From CAXMST01 sp963793415 (lineage in GTDB: Bacteria; Actinomycetota; Thermoleophilia; Solirubrobacterales; 70-9): a stretch of DNA of 64,000 nucleotides. Each line of letters opens with the position of its first letter. Positions within the stretch are counted from its first letter, which is position 1. The stretch lies in NCBI GenBank assembly GCA_963793415.1, contig CAWCAC010000002.1, forward strand, positions 1,736,001-1,800,000, read 5' to 3'. The translations under genes were made by a program, and so were the position numbers. Of this stretch, positions 18,771 to 26,582 are shown one piece after another. Under the pieces are notes generated by a model that saw only the letters and a program-made list of their open reading frames with translations, did no database searches and was not told the origin of the DNA.

Positions 18771-20672
18771 TCACCAGGCGCCGCCGCCCCCGCCGCCAGA
18801 GAACCCTCCGCCTCCGCCGCTGAAGCCGCCGCCTCCGCCGGACGAGCTCGACTGCGGGGCGACCTGGCTCGAGAAGCCGGAGCCGAACGAGTTGAAGTCG
18901 GAGCTCCAGACGCCGCCGTAGAGGGCGAAGGCGGTCCAACTGCCGGTGTTCGTCGCCTCCTCGCCGACCGGCGGCGGGATCCGGCCCGACTTCGCGACCT
19001 TCTCCGCGGTCCCGAAGGCGACGGCGTAGACGAGGATGCTGCGCCACAGCTTCAGGGTCGCGGGCGGGTCGTCGTCGAGGCGCGGGAAGTCGTCGGTCCA
19101 GCGGCGGAAGGCGGCCCAGCGGGCGCCGCGCTCGCGGGCGGCGGGGTCGAGGCGCTTGTACATCGTCGAGGGCAGGAAGTAGACGAACAGCAGGCCCAGC
19201 ACCGCGGTGCCGGCCGGGATCGCAAGCCAGTGAGTGCGGGAGAAGAACAGCCAGCCGAGCACCAGGTAGCCGAACAGCGCGACGATCGCGAGGGCGGTGC
19301 GCTCGCCGGCGAAGTCGCGGTCCCAGGTGATCGTGCCCTCGTCCGCCTGGTCGAGCTCCCCGGTCAGTCCGTTCCAACGCGAGCGCCAGGTGGCAGAGTG
19401 CTCGGGGATCTCGTCCTTGAGCTTGCCGAGCGCGACCGTCTTGCCGCCGAGCAGGTCGTCGAAGAAGGTCATCGTCGTCACCTCGAACGGCTGCAGCGAC
19501 TCGACCGCCGGGCGATCCGCGGCGACGCTCAGCTCGAGGTCGAGGTCGTCGCCCTGCGAGGCCTTGGCGTCGTAGTAGCCGCGATCGACGAGGCTGAGCA
19601 GCGTTGCCAGCACGACACGGTCGTCGTACTGACCCTCGGTCGCGAGCGCGTAGGCGATCGCCGGGGGCAGCTCCTCGGGCGGTTCGTTCAGATATTCGCC
19701 GACGTCGGTCGGCCGCTCGCGGGCCATCATCGCGAGCAGGAACGAAAGCGCGACGACGAGCAGGGTCCAGAGCCCGAAGACGAGCCAGGCATTGTCGAAG
19801 ACGAAGTTGCGCGCCTTCATCAGGAAGGTGTCGGAGACGTCGTCCTCCTGTGCGATCACCTTCTCGGCGCCATCTCCGGCGACGACCCGGGCGCCGCTCA
19901 CGGAGCTGACGGCGTTGCGCGGGACCAGCGCCCGAAGGACGACGTCGTGGGCCTCTGGCACGCGCTCGGCCGTGAAGCTCGCCTCGCCGTCGGAGATCTC
20001 CGCATCGACGCCGAGCGCGCGCGTGCCCTGCGGCTCATCTCCGGCGGCGATCGCTCCCGGGTCGGGCGCGTCGAAGCTTGAGACCCAGGTCTCGGTCGGG
20101 TCGCTGCCGTCGGGTGTCGCGATCTGCCCGGAGAGGTCGTCGAGCCAGAACTTCCACTGATCGCCCCAGACGACCCAGCCGACGTCGACCACATCGTCGT
20201 AGGCGGTGACCGCGTTCTCGACGTCGTAGACCAGCGTGAAGGTCCTCTCGGTGTCGGTCTTGTCGTAGTGCCAGACGACCCGCAGGCCCTCGCCCTCGCT
20301 CCTCGGAATCGGTGTCGTCCCGAACGTGCCCGGCCGATCGAAGGAGCCGAGCGCCGTGTTGCCGCCGGGCCGGTAGCGGCGATCGCCCTCGAAGACGGTG
20401 ACGCCCGTGATCTTCGCCCCGTTACGCAGCGGGATGTCCCGGTAGGCGCCCGTGAAGTTGCCGCCGTGGTAGTGGAACTCGAGCGTCTCGGAGATCCTCA
20501 GGCCGGCGTCGTCCTGGAGCTCGACGCGGATGTTCGCGTCCGTGATGTCGAAGTCCTTGGTCGTGCCCTCCTCGGGGATGAACAGGCTCGGCAGGATCGC
20601 TAGTACGAGGAACACGATCGCCGCCAGGGCGACTCGCCAGATCACACCCCAGATCACTCGTCCGGCGCTCAC
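18771..20672 (-). CDS. DUF2207 predicted membrane protein
   Basis: A 633-residue protein: an N-terminal membrane anchor (about 8-30), a large extracytoplasmic beta domain (about 40-290) with FDITDANIRVELQDDAGLRISETLEF and FTGAYRDIPL typical of DUF2207, a central transmembrane segment (WLVFGLWTLLVVALSFLLAMM), a cytosolic domain with a winged-helix-like stretch, two more helices (about 455-500), and a striking C-terminal tail of Ser and Gly runs (SSSSGGGGGFSGGGGGFSG). This tail recurs in DUF2207 and TPM proteins. The GTG start overlaps the LemA stop (GTGA). LemA and DUF2207 are frequent neighbours; the function is unknown, probably envelope-related. Confidence 0.87.
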   Translation of the reverse strand: MSAGRVIWGVIWRVALAAIVFLVLAILPSLFIPEEGTTKDFDITDANIRVELQDDAGLRISETLEFHYHGGNFTGAYRDIPLRNGAKITGVTVFEGDRRYRPGGNTALGSFDRPGTFGTTPIPRSEGEGLRVVWHYDKTDTERTFTLVYDVENAVTAYDDVVDVGWVVWGDQWKFWLDDLSGQIATPDGSDPTETWVSSFDAPDPGAIAAGDEPQGTRALGVDAEISDGEASFTAERVPEAHDVVLRALVPRNAVSSVSGARVVAGDGAEKVIAQEDDVSDTFLMKARNFVFDNAWLVFGLWTLLVVALSFLLAMMARERPTDVGEYLNEPPEELPPAIAYALATEGQYDDRVVLATLLSLVDRGYYDAKASQGDDLDLELSVAADRPAVESLQPFEVTTMTFFDDLLGGKTVALGKLKDEIPEHSATWRSRWNGLTGELDQADEGTITWDRDFAGERTALAIVALFGYLVLGWLFFSRTHWLAIPAGTAVLGLLFVYFLPSTMYKRLDPAARERGARWAAFRRWTDDFPRLDDDPPATLKLWRSILVYAVAFGTAEKVAKSGRIPPPVGEEATNTGSWTAFALYGGVWSSDFNSFGSGFSSQVAPQSSSSGGGGGFSGGGGGFSGGGGGGAW

Positions 20673-21340
20673 GCTGCCGGGCCCCCGGTGGCGCCGCCGC
20701 TTCCCGGCAGCGAGATCGTCGGGGCGATGTCGGCGCCCGCTCCCGCCTCGAAGAATTCGCGCCGCTCGAACCTGAATCCGTTCGCGACCAGGTTCGAGGG
20801 GAACACCTGGATCTTCGTGTTGTAGGTCTCGACGGTGTCGTTGTAGACCCGGCGCGTGATCGAGATCTTCTCCTCGACCTCGGCTAGGTCGGTCTGCAGG
20901 CGGGAGAAGTTCTCGGTCGCCTTCAGGTCCGGGTAGTCCTCGGCGAGGATCAGCATCCGCCCGAGCCCGCTGCCGAGCCGGGCCTCGGCGGTGCCACGTT
21001 CGGCGGGCGCCGCCTGATCGGCCGACATCGCTCCGGCGCGCAGCTCGGTCACCTGGGTCAGCGTCCCCTGCTCATGGCCGGCGTAGCCGGCGACGGCTGA
21101 GACGAGGTTGGGGATCAGGTCGTGGCGGAGCCGCAGCGCGACGTCGATCTGAGACCACGAGTTCTCGCAGGCGAGCCGCAGCGCGACGAGCCGGTTGTAG
21201 GTCAGCCAGGCGAACGCGGCGAGCGCGATGACCAGGACGACGATGAGGATGAGGACGATCAAGACAGGTGACTGCCGCTTTGCGATCGCACCCCTCGTGC
21301 GCCGCGCCGACGAGACTACCGTGCGTGAGACCCACCACAT
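20669..21340 (-). CDS. LemA family protein
   Basis: A 223-residue membrane protein. One transmembrane helix (VLIVLILIVVLVIALAAFAW, about 26-45) is followed by YNRLVALRLACENSWSQIDVALRLRHDLIPNLVSAV, the hallmark of LemA, and by YPDLKATENFSRLQTDLAEVEEKISITRRVYND. The C-terminal FPSNLVANGFRFERREFFEA is also diagnostic. The ATG at 21340 gives a 25-residue cytosolic lead and has GGAGG 12 nt upstream, rather far; a later TTG just before the helix is possible. It is coupled to the DUF2207 gene. Its role in bacteria is not established. Confidence 0.9.
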   Translation of the reverse strand: MWWVSRTVVSSARRTRGAIAKRQSPVLIVLILIVVLVIALAAFAWLTYNRLVALRLACENSWSQIDVALRLRHDLIPNLVSAVAGYAGHEQGTLTQVTELRAGAMSADQAAPAERGTAEARLGSGLGRMLILAEDYPDLKATENFSRLQTDLAEVEEKISITRRVYNDTVETYNTKIQVFPSNLVANGFRFERREFFEAGAGADIAPTISLPGSGGATGGPAA

Positions 21341-21377
21341 AGTCCGGTGAACCCTCCAAACGCGCACGCGGATCGGG

Positions 21378-21383
21378 TAGGTT
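21378..21383 (+). promoter_or_regulatory. candidate -10 box for cyclic-nucleotide-binding gene
   Basis: TAGGTT precedes an expected start about 7 nt downstream, giving a leader of roughly 23 nt that contains the AAGGAG at 21400-21405. Confidence 0.4.
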
Positions 21384-21412
21384 CCAGAGCGTCTCAACCA
21401 AGGAGTAGCCAA

Positions 21413-21796
21413 GTGGATTCCAGTCAGCTCAAGAGGTTCTCCCTGTTCGAGGGCGTTCCCGAGGAAAGCCTCGCGAAGATCGCCCCGTTCACGCAGCTCG
21501 TGGAGTTCCCCGAGGGCAAGGTGATCATCCAGGAGGGTGGCTTCGCCAACGACTTCTACGCGATCGACGAGGGCACCGTCCGCGTCGACAAGGGTGGCGA
21601 GACCGTCGCCGAGCTCGGCCCCGGCGACATCTTCGGCGAGCAGGGCCTGCTCGAGAGGCAGGAGCGCTCGGCGAGCGTGATCGCGACCTCCGTGGTCCGC
21701 GCGCTCAAGATCGAGCACTGGGAGCTCGCCCGCATGCGCAAGGCGATGCCCGAGGTGGTCGACAACCTCGTCAAGACGGTTCAGGAGCGAACCTAG
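21413..21796 (+). CDS. cyclic nucleotide-binding domain (Crp-like sensor) protein
   Basis: A 127-residue protein made almost entirely of one cNMP-binding domain: LKRFSLFEGVPEESLAKIAPF, then FPEGKVIIQEGGFANDFYAIDEGTVRV, and the phosphate-binding cassette FGEQGLLERQERSASVIA, whose Arg would contact the cyclic phosphate. No DNA-binding helix-turn-helix follows, so it is not a full Crp regulator and probably acts by protein contact. GTG at 21413 was chosen because AAGGAG sits 7 nt upstream. It ends 43 bp before the cobalamin riboswitch, in front of which a short C5/G5 hairpin may end its transcript. Confidence 0.85.
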   Translation: MDSSQLKRFSLFEGVPEESLAKIAPFTQLVEFPEGKVIIQEGGFANDFYAIDEGTVRVDKGGETVAELGPGDIFGEQGLLERQERSASVIATSVVRALKIEHWELARMRKAMPEVVDNLVKTVQERT

Positions 21797-21801
21797 GCAT
21801 T

Positions 21802-21815
21802 CCCCCGCTTGGGGG
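21802..21815 (+). terminator. short hairpin after cyclic-nucleotide-binding gene
   Basis: CCCCC, a GCTT loop and GGGGG form a compact stem 5 nt after the stop codon. There is no clear U-tract (TCTAGAG follows), so it may be a weak terminator or part of the promoter region of the riboswitch transcript (TAGAGT at 21818-21823). Confidence 0.35.
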
Positions 21816-21837
21816 TCTAGAGTGGCCCTCGATCCAT

Positions 21838-22005
21838 AGGTCGGTGTTCAGGGAAGTCCGGTGAGAATCCGGCACGGTCCCGCCACTGTGACCGGGTGAG
21901 TTCATCGCACGGCGACGACGCGAGACGTCCCGTCAGCCACTGGGAGCCCTTCGGCCCCGGGAAGGCGCGGTGAATAGGCCCCGTAAGTCAGGAGACCTGT
22001 CTCCG
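21838..22005 (+). ncRNA. cobalamin (adenosylcobalamin) riboswitch
   Basis: The element contains the conserved cobalamin-riboswitch blocks in order: GGTCGGTGTTC, then GGGAAGTCCGGTGAGAATCC and GGCACGGTCCCGCCACTGTGA, a variable arm, AGCCACTGGGAGCCC, and the B12-box near the 3' end, AGTCAGGAGACCTG (21986-21999). It lies 35 nt before the first gene of a five-gene secretion/ECF operon. Switches of this class repress uptake and synthesis genes when B12 is plentiful. The gene's ribosome site (GAGGAAAGGG, 22024-22033) lies close enough for translational control. Ends are approximate. Confidence 0.95.
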
Positions 22006-22039
22006 GCCCAGCTGTAAACCCTCGAGGAAAGGGTGGCTC

Positions 22040-23032
22040 ATGTCCACACACCTCCCGCGTATGCGTCGGGCCTTAAAGCCGCTCATGGCTTTCGGACTGG
22101 CGACTTTGATTCTGGCCGGCTCCGCGCAAGCGGCCAACAAGACCGGGGCCGACGTCCGCGTCGTCACCGCCGACGGCAAGACGCTGGTCGACCAGCGCCA
22201 GTACACGGGCACCGCCAAGGTGCCGACGTCGAAGAAGGCCGACTGCTTCGGTGAAGGGACCGGCGGCTCCGGCGACAAGGTCAAGGTCCCGGGCGCGACA
22301 GCGCTCGGCGTCGTCGCCGACGCATCGGCGCATACGTCGAAGCTGCGGCCGTTGTTGCTCTCCGACTATTTCGACTTCGGGATCGGCATCTGCGGTTTCG
22401 GAGGTGCCGTCGCACCGCAGACGGGCTACTGGTACCTGAAGCTCAACCACGCCGCGACCACGACCGGCGGCGATCAGACCCCGATCGACAAGGGCGACGA
22501 CGTGCTCTGGTATCTGATCACCGACTACAACGACCCGATCCCGGCCGAGCTCGAGATCGAGGCGCCGCTCGCCGTCGAACCCGGAGCGAAGATCCCCGTT
22601 CAGGTGTTCGAGTACGCCGATGACGGCAGCAGGGCTCCGGCCACCGGCGCATCGATCGCCGGCACGGGAGTTGTGACCGGCCCCGACGGCCGGGCGGAGG
22701 TCGAGCCGCAGGGCGGCACCACCCGCCTTCAGGCCGTGCGCGCCGGGGACATCCCCTCCCGGCAGGTCGGCGTCTGCGCCGGCAGCGCGGTCACCGACTG
22801 CCCCGACGTCGGCGACCTCTTCGTCGTCGGTACCGGTGCCAAGGACAAGATCAAGGCCGACCGTCGGCTCAGCGCGATCCACTCCCACGGTGGCAGCGAC
22901 ACGATCGACCTGCGGCGAGCGAAGGACTCGCTGCCGCCGCTGGTCAAGTGCGGGACCGGCAAGGACACGATCATCGTCCGCCGCAAACAGGAGTACACGG
23001 CTCGCGGCTGCGAGCGCGTGAAGCGGGCCTGA
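22040..23032 (+). CDS. secreted DUF4430-type protein, B12-regulated
   Basis: A 330-residue exported protein with a signal peptide (MAFGLATLILAGSAQAA). Residues about 35-165 resemble a DUF4430/transcobalamin C-terminal domain: ADVRVVTADGKTLVDQRQY opens it and GYWYLKLNHAATTTGGDQ with DKGDDVLWYLITDYN closes it, the W-Y-K-N...GD-V-W-Y pattern of the family. An Ig-like stretch follows (about 170-235; PATGASIAGTGVVTGPDGRA), then a degenerate RTX-like C-terminal domain (SHGGSDTIDLRRAKD, GTGKDTIIVRRK) with paired Cys. It is the first gene after the riboswitch, so a role in extracellular cobalamin capture is the natural inference. The ATG is backed by GAGGAAAGGG. Confidence 0.78.
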   Translation: MSTHLPRMRRALKPLMAFGLATLILAGSAQAANKTGADVRVVTADGKTLVDQRQYTGTAKVPTSKKADCFGEGTGGSGDKVKVPGATALGVVADASAHTSKLRPLLLSDYFDFGIGICGFGGAVAPQTGYWYLKLNHAATTTGGDQTPIDKGDDVLWYLITDYNDPIPAELEIEAPLAVEPGAKIPVQVFEYADDGSRAPATGASIAGTGVVTGPDGRAEVEPQGGTTRLQAVRAGDIPSRQVGVCAGSAVTDCPDVGDLFVVGTGAKDKIKADRRLSAIHSHGGSDTIDLRRAKDSLPPLVKCGTGKDTIIVRRKQEYTARGCERVKRA

Positions 23033-23035
23033 CCG

Positions 23036-24031
23036 ATGCCCCGCGCCCGCGCCCGCGCGATTGCGGTTGCGACGGCGAGCGCAGTGCTCGCCGTCGCGGC
23101 CGCGGGCTGCGGTATCGGCGCGGGGGAGAGCGAGGAGGGAACGGCCTCGCTGCGGGTGACGCGCGACCACGGCGCCGAGCTGCTCGCCGAGGCGACCACG
23201 ACCGACCCGACCGAGTCAGAGACCGTGGTCCGGTTCCTCGATCGCGAGACCGAGATCGAGACCAGCTACGGGGGCAACTTCGTCGACTCGATCGACGGCG
23301 TCGAGAACGTGATCGAGGGCGGTCGCAGCCTCGATTGGTACTACTTCGTGAACGGGATCTGGTCGCCGATCGGGGCCGGCGAAGCGACCGTCCACGCGGG
23401 CGACAGGATCTGGTGGGACTATCGCGACTGGACCGGTGCCTACCGCGTGCCCGCGGTCGTCGGATCCTTTCCGCAGCCGTTTCTCTCGGGCCTCGACGGG
23501 GAGAGCTATCCAACCGAGATCGTCTGCTTCGACTCGGCCGAGCAGAGTGACGCCTGCGAGAGCGCCGAAGGGGCGCTGAGCGACGCGGGCGCCGAGCCGC
23601 AGCCGACGATGCTCGAGGACTCGGACCCGAAGCAGAGCCTGCGTTTGCTGGTCGGCACCTGGGACGAGGTCCGTGCCGATCCGACCGCGCGGACGATGGA
23701 GGGCGGGCCGGGCCGCAGCGGCGTCTACGCCGAGCCGGCCGAGTGCGGGGACAGCGGCAGCGGCCTCTGGAGTCTGGGCGTGGTCGACGGCGAGGGTGAG
23801 CCGACCGGCGCCTCCTCCGACGCCTCCTGGGTCGTCGCCCTGCAGGAGGGCGACGACAGGCCCACATGGGTCGTCGCTTCGAGCACCCCGGACGGGCTCG
23901 ACGACGCCGCGGCGATGCTCGACGAGGAGACGCTGCGCGACCGCTACGCGGCCGTCTCGTTCGCGGGTGGTGCGCCGTTTGGGGTGCCGGCCGCCGTCGA
24001 ACCTGAAGCTGCGGGGGAGATCTGCCGATGA
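23036..24031 (+). CDS. DUF4430 lipoprotein, likely B12-binding partner
   Basis: A 331-residue protein with a lipobox (LAVAAAGC, Cys about 25), so lipid-anchored outside the membrane. Residues about 38-140 form a DUF4430 domain: TASLRVTRDHGAELL, then SLDWYYFVNGIWSPIGAGEATVHAGDRIWWDYRDW, a textbook match to the C-terminal beta domain of transcobalamin/intrinsic factor. The remaining 190 residues are a beta-rich domain with four Cys that I do not recognise. It begins 3 nt after the preceding gene and its stop overlaps the EcfT start (ATGA), tying it to the transporter. Probable role: covering or delivering cobalamin at the cell surface. Confidence 0.82.
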   Translation: MPRARARAIAVATASAVLAVAAAGCGIGAGESEEGTASLRVTRDHGAELLAEATTTDPTESETVVRFLDRETEIETSYGGNFVDSIDGVENVIEGGRSLDWYYFVNGIWSPIGAGEATVHAGDRIWWDYRDWTGAYRVPAVVGSFPQPFLSGLDGESYPTEIVCFDSAEQSDACESAEGALSDAGAEPQPTMLEDSDPKQSLRLLVGTWDEVRADPTARTMEGGPGRSGVYAEPAECGDSGSGLWSLGVVDGEGEPTGASSDASWVVALQEGDDRPTWVVASSTPDGLDDAAAMLDEETLRDRYAAVSFAGGAPFGVPAAVEPEAAGEICR

Positions 24032-24945
24032 AGGCGCTGCTCGCCTACTCGCCCCGGCCAGGCCCGCTCGGCGCCGCCCGGCCGCTGATCGCAGCCCTGT
24101 ACCTGATGCCGCTGGCGGTGATCTGCTTCAGCTTCTCGAGCCCGATCGTGCTCGTCGCCGTCGGCCTCGCGGCCGTCGGGATCGCCGCGGCGTCCGGCGC
24201 CGTTCGGCCGGCGCTGGCGCCGCTGCGGTACGCGTGGGCGCTGGCGCTGACGGTCGTCGTCGTCAACGTGATCGTCAGCCAGCGCGGCGACACGATCCTG
24301 CTGCGTGGCTGGGAACTGCCGGTGCTCGGGCAGATCGACGTCACGCTCGAGGCGCTCGTCGAAGGCTGCATCCTGGCGCTCCGGATCCTCGTCGCCCTGC
24401 TCGTCTTCGCGGTCTGGTCCGCCTGCGTCGATCCCGATCGCATCCTCAAGGCGGTGCGCCCCTTCGCCGCCCGCTCGGCGCTGACCGCGACCCTGATCTC
24501 GCGCCTCGTGCCGCTCGCCGCCGCCGACCACGTTCGCCTGTCGGAGGCCGCGTCGCTGCGTGGGCCGGCCGCGGCGCCGGTCGGCCGCGGCGCCCTCGCC
24601 CGGCGCCTGGTCGCGGGCGCGCTCGACCGCTCGGTCGACGTCGCGGCGACGCTCGAGCTGCGCGGGTTCGGGCTGGAGGTACGGCCGACCCGAGCCCACG
24701 CGCGCCGTGTGCCCGGTGAGCCCGCGATGCTGATCGCCGGTTTCGCGATTGCGATCGTGGCGGTCGCCGCGGCGCTTGCCGGCGCCGGCACGATCGAGAC
24801 CTACCCGTCGATCAGCGGCGGCTTTGAGCCCGCCACCCTAGGCTTCACGCTGCTGCTGCCGTTGCTCGCTGCGATCCCGTTCTGTTCCCCGCGTGAGCTG
24901 CGTCGCCTCCGTGCCGCCGCCACGCACAGGAAGGGTCGCCCGTGA
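24028..24945 (+). CDS. ECF transporter transmembrane protein (EcfT/CbiQ family)
   Basis: A 305-residue integral membrane protein with about six hydrophobic helices (e.g. LIAALYLMPLAVICFSFS, VLVAVGLAAVGIAAASG, ALALTVVVVNVIVS). The cytosolic coupling segment contains RLSEAASLRG and ATLELRGFGLE, equivalent to the paired A-R-G coupling helices of EcfT that contact the ATPases. In energy-coupling-factor importers EcfT joins the substrate-binding S-component to the two ATPases. The start overlaps the lipoprotein stop, and its stop overlaps the ATPase start, so subunits are made in fixed ratio. Confidence 0.88.
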   Translation: MKALLAYSPRPGPLGAARPLIAALYLMPLAVICFSFSSPIVLVAVGLAAVGIAAASGAVRPALAPLRYAWALALTVVVVNVIVSQRGDTILLRGWELPVLGQIDVTLEALVEGCILALRILVALLVFAVWSACVDPDRILKAVRPFAARSALTATLISRLVPLAAADHVRLSEAASLRGPAAAPVGRGALARRLVAGALDRSVDVAATLELRGFGLEVRPTRAHARRVPGEPAMLIAGFAIAIVAVAAALAGAGTIETYPSISGGFEPATLGFTLLLPLLAAIPFCSPRELRRLRAAATHRKGRP

Positions 24946-26582
24946 GCTCGACCGTCCTCAGCTTCCAGGGGTTCCACTACACCTACGCGACGGCCGCGCG
25001 CCCGGCGCTCGAGGGCTTCGACCTCGAGATCGATCACGGCGATCTCGTCGTCCTCGCCGGCCGCTCGGGCTCGGGCAAGTCGACGCTGCTGCGCGCGGCC
25101 TGCGGGCTCGTGCCGCACTTCCACGGCGGCCGCTTCGGCGGCGACGTCGTCGTCGACGGCCGCAGCACCCGCGAGGCGGGCCCGGCCGAGCTCGCTCTCA
25201 ACGTCGGCTTCGTCGCCCAGGAGCCCGAGGCCCAGGTCGTCTCAACGACGGTCCGGTCCGAGCTCGAGCTGCCGCTCGAGCTGCGCGGGCGCCCCGCCGG
25301 CGAGATCGCCCGCGCCGTCGAGGAAGTGGCGCTCGCGCTCGGGATCGAGTCGCTGCTCGACCGTACGACCGACGCCCTCTCGGGCGGCGAGCTGCAGCGG
25401 ATCGCGATTGCCGCGGCCCTGGTCACGCGCCCACCGCTGCTGCTGCTCGACGAGCCGACCTCCCAGCTCGACCCGGTCGCCGGCGACGAGCTGATCGCGC
25501 TGCTGCGACGCCTGAACGAGGAATGGGGCGTGACCGTCCTGCTCGGCGAGCATCGACTCGAGCGCTGTCTGCCGGCGGCCGACCGTGTGCTCGCGCTCGA
25601 GGCCGGACGCCTGATCTTCGACGGCCGCCCCGCGGACTTCGGCACCTTCGCGACCGGCTCGGCCCCGTGGCTGGCAACGCCGGGGATGAGGATGTTCGAG
25701 CTGGCCGGGCGGCCGGAGCGGCCGCGGTCGGTGAAGCAGGCGCGCGCGGCGCTCGGCCAGTCCGGGGTTGCGGTTCCTCCGGCGGGTGACGACGCGGCGC
25801 CGCCCGAGGCGGCGGCGCCGGTGGCGGGCGGGATCGCGCTCGAGGCCAAGGACCTGCGGGTAGAGCTCGATCCGGGCGACGGTCCGCGCGAGATCCTGCA
25901 CGGAGTCGAACTCAGGATCGGCGCCGGCGAGCTCGTCGCGCTCGTCGGCCCCAACGGCGCCGGCAAGAGCACCCTGATGCGCTCGGCGGCCGGCCTCCTC
26001 GAGCCGGTCGCGGGCTCGATCGCCGTTCCGGGCGGCTGCGCGCTGCTCACCCAGCGGCCCGACGATTACTTCGTCCGCGAGCGCGTCGACGATGAGCTTC
26101 CCGGGCCCGAGGGGATGCGCGCGCTCGAGGCCGTGGGTCTCGACATCGACCGCTCCCGCGACGCGCGCGACCTCTCCGGCGGGGAGCGCCAGCGCTTGGC
26201 GCTGGCGATCGCGATGGCGGGTCGCGGCGCCGGCGGCAACTCGCCCGGCGTGATCTGTCTCGACGAGCCGACTCGCGGCCTCGACCGCGACCGCAAGGCT
26301 GCCCTGGTCGAGTGGCTGCGGGGTCTGGCGGCGACCGGCTCCGCGGTGCTTATCGCCACCCACGATGTCGAGTTCGCCGCCGCCCTGACCGACCGCGTCG
26401 TCCTGCTCGGCCGAGGCCGGGTGCTGGCCGACGGCCCGGCCCCGCAGATGCTGGCCGGCGGCTGGTACTTCGCGACCGAGGTCGCCCGGATCACCGGCGG
26501 GCGCGCGATCACCGCCGAGGCCGGGGCCGAGCTGCTCGCCGCCGCCGGGCCCGACAGGGCGGGCGAAGGGGCGCGGCGATGA
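24942..26582 (+). CDS. fused double ATPase of an ECF transporter (EcfA-EcfA')
   Basis: A 546-residue protein joining two ABC ATPases head to tail. Domain 1 (about 5-245) has GRSGSGKSTLLRAACG, LSGGELQRIAIAAALV and LLLLDEPTSQLD; domain 2 (about 300-525) has GPNGAGKSTLMRSAAG, LSGGERQRLALAIAM and VICLDEPTRGLD. A linker rich in Ala and Pro (about 265-295) separates them. In most ECF systems these are two genes; fusion is common in actinobacteria. ATP hydrolysis drives import through EcfT. GTG at 24942 overlaps the EcfT stop, and the stop overlaps the start of the S-component gene. Confidence 0.92.
   Translation: MSSTVLSFQGFHYTYATAARPALEGFDLEIDHGDLVVLAGRSGSGKSTLLRAACGLVPHFHGGRFGGDVVVDGRSTREAGPAELALNVGFVAQEPEAQVVSTTVRSELELPLELRGRPAGEIARAVEEVALALGIESLLDRTTDALSGGELQRIAIAAALVTRPPLLLLDEPTSQLDPVAGDELIALLRRLNEEWGVTVLLGEHRLERCLPAADRVLALEAGRLIFDGRPADFGTFATGSAPWLATPGMRMFELAGRPERPRSVKQARAALGQSGVAVPPAGDDAAPPEAAAPVAGGIALEAKDLRVELDPGDGPREILHGVELRIGAGELVALVGPNGAGKSTLMRSAAGLLEPVAGSIAVPGGCALLTQRPDDYFVRERVDDELPGPEGMRALEAVGLDIDRSRDARDLSGGERQRLALAIAMAGRGAGGNSPGVICLDEPTRGLDRDRKAALVEWLRGLAATGSAVLIATHDVEFAAALTDRVVLLGRGRVLADGPAPQMLAGGWYFATEVARITGGRAITAEAGAELLAAAGPDRAGEGARR

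Noticed and set aside
18800..18860. Gly-rich repeat at the end of the DUF2207 gene as a separate repeat element
   Set aside because: It encodes the normal SGGGGGFSGGGG tail found in this family.
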